From Bacteroidia bacterium (GTDB taxonomy: Bacteria > Bacteroidota > Bacteroidia > J057), in the NCBI GenBank assembly GCA_041391665.1, contig JAWKNO010000001.1:868001-932000 (forward strand): 64,000 nt of DNA. The letters are read 5' to 3'. Positions 15,538 through 23,476 of the stretch are shown in pieces. Made by a program: the position numbers and the translations under genes. The notes below the pieces were generated by a model that worked only from the letters and a program-made list of their open reading frames with translations, was not told the origin of the DNA and did no database searches. Position 1 is the first letter of the stretch; the number at the start of each line of letters is the position of its first letter.

Positions 15538-17058
15538 TCATCCCCCCACCTCTCTCCGTATCGCTTGCCGATCGACCTTGTTCTGCCGGCCGCTGCGGGG
15601 CAGGGTGCGGAAGATGATGTGGTCGGGCAATGCCTCCTGATCGATGGAGTATTTGCCGTAGCGGAGTTGCTGCATGATTTCTGCTTCGGTGAGGGGTTTT
15701 TCGGCTTCGACGATGAGATAGACGACTTCGTCAAATTTTTCCTCACTGTACACGCCTACCATCACCGCTTCGGTGATGCCGGGGATCTTGTTGATCGTGG
15801 GTTCGTACAGGCCCGGGTATATGTTCATGTTGCGGCGGATGATCATGTCCTTTTTCCGGCCCGTGAGGATAAGGTTTCCTTCCGTATCAAAATAACCCAA
15901 ATCTCCGCTCCGATGCGGGGTCTCTCTTTCCTCCAGATGCCAGTAGCGGGTAAATAACTGCGCCGACCGGACAAGGATTTCGCCTTCCTCATTTACCGTC
16001 ACTTCTGTTTCCTCCACCGGCTTACCGAGGTTGTCTCCCTGTCCCTGCCATCGGGCTTTTTCTCTCCCGTCAATCGTCGCAACGAGCAGGTGTTCGGTCA
16101 TGCCGTATAATGCCGTGATCCGGGTGTGGGAAGGCAGATAGTTGATCAGTTTTTCCAGAAAGGAGGGGTAAACCGGGGCCGAACCCAACATCACATGCTC
16201 AAGGCTTTCGGGCAACTTCCGGCCCGTTTTTTCGCAGTGCTGAATCAATTCCAGATAGTCGCTGGGCGGGCCGAAGAGAATCGTGATATGGTTTTTTTCG
16301 ATAAAATCGAGTTTATACGCTGCATCTTTGCTGTAATCCCACAGGTAAACGGGGATTGCTGCGCTCAGTCCCATGAGCATAAATGAGGGCAAATGCGTAG
16401 CCACCCGCTGACCTTCCGGATTGCCCATCAGCCTGACAATATGCCCGATGCTCGCCTGAAGCGAACCAAGGGTATGTACCACGCCCTTAGGCTCTGATAT
16501 CGTACCGGAGGTATAGGTAATCAAAAATGGCTGGTCGGGAGAAGTTTCGTGCAAATCTTCCGGTTGCGATTTTTGTTTTTTTAGCTGGCGCATGGGAATA
16601 TGCGCCTGAAACAAAGGCATAAACGGTCCGGTGGATATGACTTTCAGTCCCCGAAAACGGGGGAAATACAGGCCTTTTTTATTTTTGCGGAAATACAACC
16701 ACCGTATCAGCGGCTGCTCCTGCAACAGCAGCAGGCGAGAATCTACAAATCCCCAGCCCGGGGCAAACTGGCGGAGTTTTGCCTGGTAGTTTTCCCGGCC
16801 CATCTCGGGATCAATGATGGCGACAACCGCCCGCACCATGACCAGGGCGTAGATGATTATGAGAAAATCCTGCCCCGGAGCGGAGGCAATCACTACTTTA
16901 TCACCGGCGACCATTCCGCGTTTTTGGAGCTGAATAGCGAGTTGGTGGGCGGAGGAAAATATTTCTTCCGGAAATACAGGGTGGCCGTTTTTCACCAGCG
17001 CCGGTTTGTCTGGCGGCAGGTTTTGAAGGGCTGTGAGTAGTTTATCTGTGAAGAGCAT
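15538..17058 (-). CDS. AMP-dependent acyl-CoA synthetase/ligase family protein
   Basis: A 506-residue adenylate-forming enzyme that would activate a carboxylic acid as acyl-AMP. The P-loop-like A3 motif is LITYTSGTISEPKGVVHT, A5 is ALYGMTEHLL, A7 is RSGDLGYFDTEGN and A8 is LTGRKKDMIIRRNMNIYPG; a C-terminal lysine suitable for catalysis is present in RSGRQNKVDR. Substrate is unknown; fatty or other hydrophobic acids are typical for this branch. It begins two bases after the adenylate cyclase gene, so the two form an operon transcribed leftwards. Confidence 0.88.
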   Translation of the reverse strand: MLFTDKLLTALQNLPPDKPALVKNGHPVFPEEIFSSAHQLAIQLQKRGMVAGDKVVIASAPGQDFLIIIYALVMVRAVVAIIDPEMGRENYQAKLRQFAPGWGFVDSRLLLLQEQPLIRWLYFRKNKKGLYFPRFRGLKVISTGPFMPLFQAHIPMRQLKKQKSQPEDLHETSPDQPFLITYTSGTISEPKGVVHTLGSLQASIGHIVRLMGNPEGQRVATHLPSFMLMGLSAAIPVYLWDYSKDAAYKLDFIEKNHITILFGPPSDYLELIQHCEKTGRKLPESLEHVMLGSAPVYPSFLEKLINYLPSHTRITALYGMTEHLLVATIDGREKARWQGQGDNLGKPVEETEVTVNEEGEILVRSAQLFTRYWHLEERETPHRSGDLGYFDTEGNLILTGRKKDMIIRRNMNIYPGLYEPTINKIPGITEAVMVGVYSEEKFDEVVYLIVEAEKPLTEAEIMQQLRYGKYSIDQEALPDHIIFRTLPRSGRQNKVDRQAIRREVGG

Positions 17059-17060
17059 AA

Positions 17061-18104
17061 TTAATCCCCAACCGGGTCCAGGCTGTATAATTCGAGTTCC
17101 TCCTCCTTACCCCGGAGGCGGATTTTCGTAATGTATTCCGAAACGTATTCTTTGCGGTAGTCGAGCTGCTCCAACAGGGTGTTGGACAAAAGGAGCCGCC
17201 GGTTGTAGTGGTTGCACTCCAACTGAATACGGGAAGCTGTATTGACCGTATCGCCGTGAAACACAATCTCTCTTTTGTAGTCGCCGATTTCCCCGACAAT
17301 GACTACGCCGATATGATAGCCTGCTTTGAAAACCGGTTCATAACCGTATTTCTTCAGGTATCGTTCCCGCCGCTTTTCCATCCGGTCCCAGATATCAAAA
17401 AAACAATGGATACAGTTGTTGTTTTTTAGTCCAATCTTTCTGGGCCAGCTGATTACTACTTCGTCGCCTACATACTGGTAGATTTCTCCCTGACTGCTGC
17501 GCACGGGTTTGGCTATATCAAAGAAAAAGTCGTTGAGGAAATTGTGCCACTTCAAATGTCCCAGCCGCTCGGCAATGGTCGTGGAGGCGCGCAAATCCAT
17601 AAACATAAAAATCCGCTCCTCTTCTTTGGGGGTGTGATAACGCCCCAGCAGGTAGTTGAAAAGGACATTGGGGCCGAGAAGTCGTGATACCAGTGTCACA
17701 AACTGCAATACAAGCAATACTACCAGACTGTAAAAGACTATATAGGCAAACTCGCCGCCGGCAATCCAGTTTGACAGCACGGGAGAACTTGCCAGGTCGG
17801 AGAAATTGGTCTCAGTGGTAAGCGCGGTGTAAATACCCGCGACCAACACAAGCGATATGCTGATCACTGCGAGATAAACCAGGGTACGCACTAACAAGAC
17901 AATCATAAACTGCTGTCGCCGTAAGTTGGTATTAAATAACCAGCGGTCGAGCAATCCGGTAAAAAAACCTATCGAAAACCCGATACTGACGGTTACGGCG
18001 ATAAGTTTCCATTCACCACCCAGATTTAATACGGCATAGACAATCCCTACGATCCCTCCGTAGAGGCCCCTTTCTAATAATCTGGAGAATGCCTGGTTGT
18101 TCAT
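17061..18104 (-). CDS. Membrane-bound class III adenylate/guanylate cyclase domain protein
   Basis: A 347-residue protein with four predicted N-terminal membrane spans (within about residues 10-165, e.g. FMIVLLVRTLVYLAVISISL and FYSLVVLLVLQFVTLV) and a cytoplasmic class III cyclase domain (about 180-345). The first metal site is in FMFMDLRAST, the second acidic site in YQYVGDEVVISW, and the C-terminal part has GDTVNTASRIQLEC. It is predicted to make cAMP or cGMP; the base-selecting residues are not clear enough to choose. It is co-transcribed with the downstream AMP-ligase gene. Confidence 0.87.
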   Translation of the reverse strand: MNNQAFSRLLERGLYGGIVGIVYAVLNLGGEWKLIAVTVSIGFSIGFFTGLLDRWLFNTNLRRQQFMIVLLVRTLVYLAVISISLVLVAGIYTALTTETNFSDLASSPVLSNWIAGGEFAYIVFYSLVVLLVLQFVTLVSRLLGPNVLFNYLLGRYHTPKEEERIFMFMDLRASTTIAERLGHLKWHNFLNDFFFDIAKPVRSSQGEIYQYVGDEVVISWPRKIGLKNNNCIHCFFDIWDRMEKRRERYLKKYGYEPVFKAGYHIGVVIVGEIGDYKREIVFHGDTVNTASRIQLECNHYNRRLLLSNTLLEQLDYRKEYVSEYITKIRLRGKEEELELYSLDPVGD

Positions 18105-18155
18105 AAATACTGATAAAAGTATGAAGTTACGGCAATAGTTGACCCTAAGTTACAA

Positions 18156-20093
18156 TCAGAGGTTTGGGTTAATCCAATGTTGATTTTCTTCATTGACATC
18201 GGGAAACGCTTCATGTCCCAGAATGACTTCCCTGACCGGTTGTTCCGTCTTGAGTTTTAATACAGTCTCTGTTTGTCCATTTGCCCATACCGCTGCGGAG
18301 GTATATAATTGCTGGCCGGTTCCGTCTTCAAATACAATTTTCAGGTAAACAGGAATCGGCATGGTGCCAACCTTTTCAATAGTTATATGTGCCTGTTTCC
18401 CTTTTACTGCAACCTCTTTTAATCCCAGATCGGGGACACCATAGTCAAAAAACCACGCTTTCCAGAACCAGTTCAGGTTTTTCCCGCTGACATCATTAAA
18501 AGTATTAAAAAAATCCCAGGGGAGCGGGTGTTTTCCTGCCCAGCGTTCAATATAGGTTTTCAGACATTTTTTATACACCTGATCACCCAGCATATCGCGA
18601 AGGGTATGATAAGCGCAGGATGGTTTGTAATAGGTGTTTTCCAAATACGGCCACCCTGACAACCATTTGCTGGGCATAATCAGGGGAAGATCATCTTCGG
18701 TACCGGCAGCCCTGACATAACTCATGACATTGTAGTACATGGGGTCGCCATTTTGCGATTCTTCTTTATATACAAGGTCATTGGGGAAAATATTTGCCCA
18801 GCCTTCGTCCATCCAGGAGTATTTTCGCTCATTGATACCTGTATAAAAGGGAAACCATGTATGTGCAATTTCATGGTAAGTGAGGTCTATGAGATCCGCG
18901 CGGTCATGTACTCTGCCATCGTTGCAAAGCATGGGAAATTCCATTCCGCCACCTCCCTGGTCTGCCTGAAAAACAGTCAACTGAGGATAAGGGTAGGGTA
19001 GGCCGGGAATGTTTTCCTGCATATCTGAAATAGACATCCTGGCAATCGATGCACATTCTTCATAATAAGGTGACTTTGGATCATAAACGGCATGAATATT
19101 CACCCTGCGGCCTTTTTCTGCTTCGACACTGGTCGCATCCCACTGCAGGCTATCGCTCACTCCAAAAGCAAAATCAGGCACATGGGTTGCTTTGTACTTC
19201 CAGGTGAGGAGGGAATCGTCATTTGTGAGTTTTCCATCCAAAAGATCTTCCTCCGTTACGATATGAATGACATCATCGGAGGTCGTAGCTGATTGGAGCT
19301 TTTCCACAAATCGGGGTAACAGCACTGCATCCATATTTTGGAGTTCGCCGGTCGCCCATACCAAAGTCTGTCCGGGTATAGTGATTTCTACTTCATAGTC
19401 GTGAAAATCATTGTACATCTCCTGACTTGGGGTATAATTGAGTCTGTCCCATCCATCGATATCGTCATAAACGGCAATCTGGGGGTACCAGTAAGCGACA
19501 AACCAGGTCCGCGGGCCAAATGCTCCCATTCGCTCGCTGAATCCGCGGGGAAATGTTACCTCCCAGTCTATTTCCATCTCCAGACTTTCGCCCGGCCTTA
19601 GGAGTTTGTCGAGAGGGATAATGAGGTTGGTTCCGTTGCGGGAGAGTCGGTTTGTTCGCCAGTAATATCTACTCTCACCCGGCGCGTCTGAAATATTTAT
19701 TTCCTGCTGATTGATAGTCAGGCGGCGAATGACCACGCCATCATTGATGATATCTGGAGAAAATTGGACATTGCGGATTCCCCCTTTTTTCAAAAGGTCT
19801 GGATACAGGCGTACCACCATTTGATTGAGCGCATCGGGACTTTGGTTGTAATACGTGACTTTCTCTGTGCCGCTGAGTTTCCCCAAATCAGGGTCAAAAT
19901 TTGCGCGGATGTGGTAGGCTGCCCGATTGATCCAGTAATTTTTTCCCGGATTTCCATCTCTGGTTCTTGTTCCATCTTCGTAAGCCATTTGCATGGAGCG
20001 AGGAACGAAAAGTTCGGTAGATTGACAGAAAGCCAGATGGACCGACCCCCAGAAAAGTTGTAAAACAAGGGCTCCAAAGGGTAATACTTTCAT
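18156..20093 (-). CDS. Secreted M1 family metallopeptidase
   Basis: A 645-residue zinc aminopeptidase-like protein with a signal peptide (first ~23 residues, ending AFCQ). The zinc site is complete: HEIAH at 407-411 and the third ligand Glu430 in WMDEGWANIF. The upstream exopeptidase signature appears as GGGMEFP (380-386), corresponding to GxMEN. An M1-type beta-saddle N domain precedes it, and the C-terminal helical domain is short, as in the non-canonical Bacteroidota M1 group. Transcribed just after the TrpF-like gene (12-base gap). Confidence 0.9.
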   Translation of the reverse strand: MKVLPFGALVLQLFWGSVHLAFCQSTELFVPRSMQMAYEDGTRTRDGNPGKNYWINRAAYHIRANFDPDLGKLSGTEKVTYYNQSPDALNQMVVRLYPDLLKKGGIRNVQFSPDIINDGVVIRRLTINQQEINISDAPGESRYYWRTNRLSRNGTNLIIPLDKLLRPGESLEMEIDWEVTFPRGFSERMGAFGPRTWFVAYWYPQIAVYDDIDGWDRLNYTPSQEMYNDFHDYEVEITIPGQTLVWATGELQNMDAVLLPRFVEKLQSATTSDDVIHIVTEEDLLDGKLTNDDSLLTWKYKATHVPDFAFGVSDSLQWDATSVEAEKGRRVNIHAVYDPKSPYYEECASIARMSISDMQENIPGLPYPYPQLTVFQADQGGGGMEFPMLCNDGRVHDRADLIDLTYHEIAHTWFPFYTGINERKYSWMDEGWANIFPNDLVYKEESQNGDPMYYNVMSYVRAAGTEDDLPLIMPSKWLSGWPYLENTYYKPSCAYHTLRDMLGDQVYKKCLKTYIERWAGKHPLPWDFFNTFNDVSGKNLNWFWKAWFFDYGVPDLGLKEVAVKGKQAHITIEKVGTMPIPVYLKIVFEDGTGQQLYTSAAVWANGQTETVLKLKTEQPVREVILGHEAFPDVNEENQHWINPNL

Positions 20094-20105
20094 ACCAGAG
20101 AGTGA

Positions 20106-20732
20106 TTAAACGGTGATATGACCAGATTCAGGGAAATGGTCGGCAAATATTTCCAGAAAATCATCTATTCGCTGATAGTTCAGCAATCCTGGCTCCTCCT
20201 CCGCTTCTTCTCCAAAGGAAAATCCATAGGGCTGAAAATCGCCAGACTGAATATACGCCTCTGCTTCGTCAATATCCGGAAAGTGGAAAAAAATATGTTT
20301 GGCTACCGCGCTATAAGTCTTTGCTGCGGAAATGGCAGGGAGCTGGATTTCAAACTTCAATTCTTTTTCCATGGATTCTGCCAGTTGTACCAGCCTTTGG
20401 ATCTCTTCCGGGGTAGCGGTGTGGTCTGTACGGAGGATAACTGCATCAGTGTAAGAGAAGATGAGATCATTCCATTCAGAAGCAGGGATTGTAATATATT
20501 TCCATGAAAACATTTTTTCTACTTCAGAAAGTTCTTCCAGGCTGGCGACATTCATTTCGAGCACAATGCCAGGGCCGGAGAGCCAGTTGACGATATTCCA
20601 GATCAGGCTGGCAGATAATTTTTTGTCGTTGCCGCGTTCAAGACTGAAGCTAATCAGATCAAAACCTACAGCTGCGCTTGAGCGCGCATCCTGAAGATTT
20701 ATTAAATTGCTGATCTTAAGTTTTGGTCGCAC
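20106..20732 (-). CDS. TrpF-like (phosphoribosylanthranilate isomerase-like) barrel protein
   Basis: A 208-residue protein whose start, LKISNLINLQDARSSAAVG, resembles the first strand-helix of phosphoribosylanthranilate isomerase (K-I-C-G-x-x-N-x-x-D-A). The catalytic Cys position is Ser here (KISNL), and later phosphate-binding loops are not recognisable, so it is probably not a working TrpF. The C-terminal part is acidic. It heads a two-gene operon with the M1 peptidase and has a TAnnTTTG box at 20771-20778. Function unknown. Confidence 0.6.
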   Translation of the reverse strand: MRPKLKISNLINLQDARSSAAVGFDLISFSLERGNDKKLSASLIWNIVNWLSGPGIVLEMNVASLEELSEVEKMFSWKYITIPASEWNDLIFSYTDAVILRTDHTATPEEIQRLVQLAESMEKELKFEIQLPAISAAKTYSAVAKHIFFHFPDIDEAEAYIQSGDFQPYGFSFGEEAEEEPGLLNYQRIDDFLEIFADHFPESGHITV

Positions 20733-20770
20733 AGGAAGATTGATTAAAAGATGAAGACGAAAAGTTTGGG

Positions 20771-20778
20771 CAAATTTA
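20771..20778 (-). promoter_or_regulatory. Predicted -7 box of the TrpF-like/M1 peptidase operon
   Basis: On the minus strand the octamer is TAAATTTG, an exact TAnnTTTG match 38 bases before the start at 20732. A clear -33 element was not found. Confidence 0.4.
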
Positions 20779-20803
20779 AGACTTATTATCGAACGATTAA
20801 ATT

Positions 20804-21466
20804 ATGGCAGAAAACACCTTTATTCCTTTTTCCCGTCCTGTTTATGACGGTGAAGAGCTGATCAGACGCAGCAGGGAGCATTATGAATGGATGGATCAGC
20901 GCCGCACCCTGCGGGCATTTTCAGACAAGGCTGTTCCCCGGGAAGTAATAGAAAACCTGATACTAGCTGCATCTACGGCACCTTCCGGTGCGCACAAACA
21001 ACCGTGGACCTTTTGTGCGGTAAGCAATCCCGGGATCAAACAAAAGATCAGAATTGCCGCCGAAGAAGAAGAGTATCGCAATTACCACGGCCGGATGCCA
21101 GAGGACTGGTTGGCAGATCTTCAGGCATTTGGCACAAACTGGGAAAAACCATTTCTGGAAATCGCGCCGTGGTTAATTGTTGTATTTCGCCGTGCGTATG
21201 AAATTGAAAATGGAGAAAAGCGCAACAATTATTACGTGCAGGAATCGGTGGGACTCGCTACGGGGTTTCTCTTAGCGGCGATCCATCAGGCGGGACTGGT
21301 AGCCCTTACCCATACTCCCAGTCCGATGAATTTCCTCATTGAAATTTTAGGTCGCCCGGAAAATGAGCGCCCTTTTTTGTTGATTCCGGTAGGGTATCCG
21401 TCATCAGATGCGACGGTGCCTTTACTCGAAAGAAAACCACTTTCAGAAATTGCCTGTTTTTTCTGA
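20804..21466 (+). CDS. Nitroreductase family FMN oxidoreductase (IYD-like)
   Basis: A 220-residue flavoprotein of the nitroreductase superfamily. The start segment FIPFSRPVYDGEELIRRS and RRTLRAFSDKAVPREVIENL, with SGAHKQPWTF as FMN phosphate/isoalloxazine contacts, place it near the iodotyrosine deiodinase-like/BluB-like branch. C-terminal HTPSPMNFL and RPFLLIPVGYP are typical. The substrate is unknown; reductive dehalogenation or nitro reduction are family activities only. Divergent from the TrpF-like operon. Confidence 0.87.
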   Translation: MAENTFIPFSRPVYDGEELIRRSREHYEWMDQRRTLRAFSDKAVPREVIENLILAASTAPSGAHKQPWTFCAVSNPGIKQKIRIAAEEEEYRNYHGRMPEDWLADLQAFGTNWEKPFLEIAPWLIVVFRRAYEIENGEKRNNYYVQESVGLATGFLLAAIHQAGLVALTHTPSPMNFLIEILGRPENERPFLLIPVGYPSSDATVPLLERKPLSEIACFF

Positions 21467-21614
21467 TCCACGATTTTTGGCAGGTCTGACCATTAAACAG
21501 ACGGAATGCGCAAACTATCAATCCATTCATGCAATAAATATTACACGTAGGGGTATGAATGGAATAATCGGGATGATTTTTGATATAGAAAAGGAGGAAT
21601 GTTTTTTTATATTT

Positions 21615-21631
21615 ATTCGCACATTGCGAAT
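21615..21631. promoter_or_regulatory. Inverted repeat upstream of the AbiE-like pair, candidate operator
   Basis: ATTCGCA-CAT-TGCGAAT is a perfect 7-base inverted repeat with a three-base centre, ending 14 bases before the start of the winged-helix gene. AbiEi antitoxins bind inverted repeats in their own promoter, so autoregulation at this site is plausible. Confidence 0.45.
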
Positions 21632-21645
21632 TACAAACAGGTAGT

Positions 21646-22179
21646 ATGCGCAAACACAATGGAATGCGTCCACAGGACGTGGTGATCTTGCTGAAAATAG
21701 TTGCTATGGGCGAAACCCCGTGGCGTTATTCTGATATAGCAGAGGCTTTACATATGAGTCAGTCGGAGGTAGCCGAAGCATTAAACAGGTCAAAGCTTGC
21801 CCGGCTGGTGGATGTATCAAAAAAGAAAGTGTACCGTGAATCATTTATGGAATTTTTAATTCACGGCGTGAAATATGTATTCCCGGCGCAGCCGGGAGCA
21901 CTGGTCCGGGGGATCCCTACAGCACATTCAGCCAAACCTCTTTCGGACCTGTTGATATCAGAATCAGAGTCTTTTGTGTGGCCAAGTTCGGTGGGGAATA
22001 TGCGGGGGCAGGGAATTGTGCCTCTTTATCCCAGTGTGATCAAGGCGATACGGAAGGATCCGGTTTTATATGAAATGCTTGCGTTGTTGGATGCCATACG
22101 GGTCGGAAAAGCCCGGGAACACAACCTGGCAGTGGAATCTTTAGAGAAAATGATCAGAGAAGGTGCCTATGTCGGCTAA
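21646..22179 (+). CDS. Winged-helix regulator, putative AbiEi-like antitoxin
   Basis: A 177-residue protein with an N-terminal winged helix (PQDVVILLKIVAMG ... YSDIAEALHMSQSEVAEALN) and a C-terminal domain of unknown fold (about 85-177). It overlaps the following nucleotidyltransferase gene by 11 bases, the organisation of AbiE-like type IV toxin-antitoxin pairs, where the first gene is the repressor/antitoxin. Similarity to classical AbiEi is by context and HTH, not by a firm domain match. An inverted repeat lies just upstream. Confidence 0.65.
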   Translation: MRKHNGMRPQDVVILLKIVAMGETPWRYSDIAEALHMSQSEVAEALNRSKLARLVDVSKKKVYRESFMEFLIHGVKYVFPAQPGALVRGIPTAHSAKPLSDLLISESESFVWPSSVGNMRGQGIVPLYPSVIKAIRKDPVLYEMLALLDAIRVGKAREHNLAVESLEKMIREGAYVG

Positions 22180-22879
22180 AAATCTTCAAATGCTGGAAAC
22201 CCTGGCTTCCGGTTTTGGCGAGTCTTTACACAAAGTAGTTTTTATTGGAGGTGCAACCCTGAGCCTTTACGTGACAGACCGGTCTGCGCCGGAATGCCAC
22301 CCCTCTGGTGATATCGATGGGATCGTCGGTGTCTCCAGTATGCTGGAGTTTCTGGAGTTTCAGAAGGTAATAGAAGGAAAGGGCTTTAAAAGAATGAAAC
22401 TCTCCCGTCCCGGCGCAGAGCAATGGGTGTATGAAGGAATCAAAGTGAGGCTGATGCCCATGAATACCGAAAAGTTGGGCTTCACCAACCGATGGTATGA
22501 GGAAGGGGTATTTCATTCCCGCACGTATCGGCTTCCCGGTGGCAAACCTGTGCGTATATTTATGCCGGCATACTATCTGGCTTCAAAACTGGATGCATTT
22601 CTCAACCGGGGGGGTACAGACCTTCGCATGAGCGAAGATTTTCAGGACGTGGTGTATTTGCTAGACAATCGCCAGGAAATACTGGATGATATCCATCATG
22701 CTTTTTACGAGGTAAGGTCCTATATCCAGCAGCAGTTTGTGCGGTTTTTATCCCTTTCAAACCTGAATGAAGGGCTTGCATACGCCCTGCCTGATAGCTT
22801 TGATGAAGAAAATATTTATCGCATCAGGTCTATTATGGAAAAAATAGCGTTGCCGCAGGCAGCTTCTGTGCGGGCATAA
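22169..22879 (+). CDS. AbiEii-like nucleotidyltransferase
   Basis: A polymerase-beta-fold nucleotidyltransferase of about 236 residues: FIGGATLSLYV (glycine helix) and GDIDGIVGV (the paired metal-binding Asp residues). Later segments such as YYLASKLDAFLNRG match the AbiEii/AbiGii toxin family pattern. The ATG at 22169 is preferred to the GTG at 22163 because AGAGAAGG sits at Shine-Dalgarno distance. AbiEii toxins add nucleotides to RNA, tRNA in studied cases; that activity here is inference. Followed by a hairpin terminator. Confidence 0.7.
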   Translation: MSAKNLQMLETLASGFGESLHKVVFIGGATLSLYVTDRSAPECHPSGDIDGIVGVSSMLEFLEFQKVIEGKGFKRMKLSRPGAEQWVYEGIKVRLMPMNTEKLGFTNRWYEEGVFHSRTYRLPGGKPVRIFMPAYYLASKLDAFLNRGGTDLRMSEDFQDVVYLLDNRQEILDDIHHAFYEVRSYIQQQFVRFLSLSNLNEGLAYALPDSFDEENIYRIRSIMEKIALPQAASVRA

Positions 22880-22880
22880 A

Positions 22881-22902
22881 AAACCCGGCAACTGCCGGGT
22901 TT
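22881..22902 (+). terminator. Hairpin terminator after the AbiE-like pair
   Basis: AAACCCGGCA and TGCCGGGTTT form a perfect 10-bp inverted repeat around AC, starting two bases after the stop codon. The GC core with a short T stretch fits a rho-independent terminator, although the T-tract is weak. Confidence 0.65.
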
Positions 22903-22931
22903 ACCTGATGAGTAAAAGGGAGGAATCCCTG

Positions 22932-23186
22932 TCAAAAAAAATTTTGGGTCGATTCTTTAAATATCTTTACAGAAAGCAGGATGTTTCCTGATCCGTCAAA
23001 AAAGTCAGTTTTGTAGAGACCTTCAGGTAATCCTGAGAAATCCACATTTTTCCCGTCCAGCTCTTTGGAAAGCACAACCTTATCCAAATGATTAAAAATC
23101 GTAAAGCTTTTTAGGGCATCAACCTCTCCAGAAAGCGACAGGATGGCTGATTCTAAATGAAAATGATGGTCGATAAGATTTCCCAT
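22932..23186 (-). CDS. Small protein resembling a free-standing T9SS C-terminal sorting domain
   Basis: An 84-residue protein with no signal peptide. Its pattern, SLSGEVDALKSFTIFNHLDK then VVLSKELDGKNVDFSGLPEG then LYKTDFFDGSGNILLSVKI, follows the type A T9SS sorting domain (FxxxG/LxxxV ... IDLSxLPxGxYxVxV ... KxxK). Normally this domain is the tail of a large exported protein; here it stands alone. It may be the remnant of a lost cargo gene or a small independent protein. The 290-base gap to bipA holds the bipA promoter. Confidence 0.5.
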   Translation of the reverse strand: MGNLIDHHFHLESAILSLSGEVDALKSFTIFNHLDKVVLSKELDGKNVDFSGLPEGLYKTDFFDGSGNILLSVKIFKESTQNFF

Positions 23187-23446
23187 AGTACATAAACATT
23201 ACAACCCAGAACACCTTGCAGAATTAATTTTGGACTAATTCTCTGGTTGAAAAGCTTATTTACCGTCAGGAAATCTGTCTGAATCCTGACAAATATAGGG
23301 AGTTGAGCGGATGGAAAATATACCCTGTGTGGGGGATATTGTATATTATTTTCCTCAGGTATTCCTAATATACACCCTTTTTTCCTCAAAAAAAATCTTT
23401 CAGACACAGGTTTTCCTCAACATTCGGAAATGAGCCGTTATTAGTC

Positions 23447-23454
23447 TATCTTTG
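23447..23454 (+). promoter_or_regulatory. Predicted -7 box of the bipA promoter
   Basis: TATCTTTG matches TAnnTTTG exactly and ends 22 bases before the bipA ATG. The preceding ~240 intergenic bases (23187-23446) show no other recognisable element. Confidence 0.5.
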
Positions 23455-23476
23455 CGCCCAAATTTACTGAATCTGG

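Noticed and set aside
20106..20732. A functional trpF gene
   Set aside because: The catalytic Cys of the KxCG motif is Ser and no other trp genes are near; only a barrel-like resemblance remains.
23153..23407. An 84-codon minus-strand frame between bipA and the small T9SS-like gene
   Set aside because: It overlaps the start of the T9SS-like gene, has no domain pattern, and lies in the likely promoter zone of bipA.
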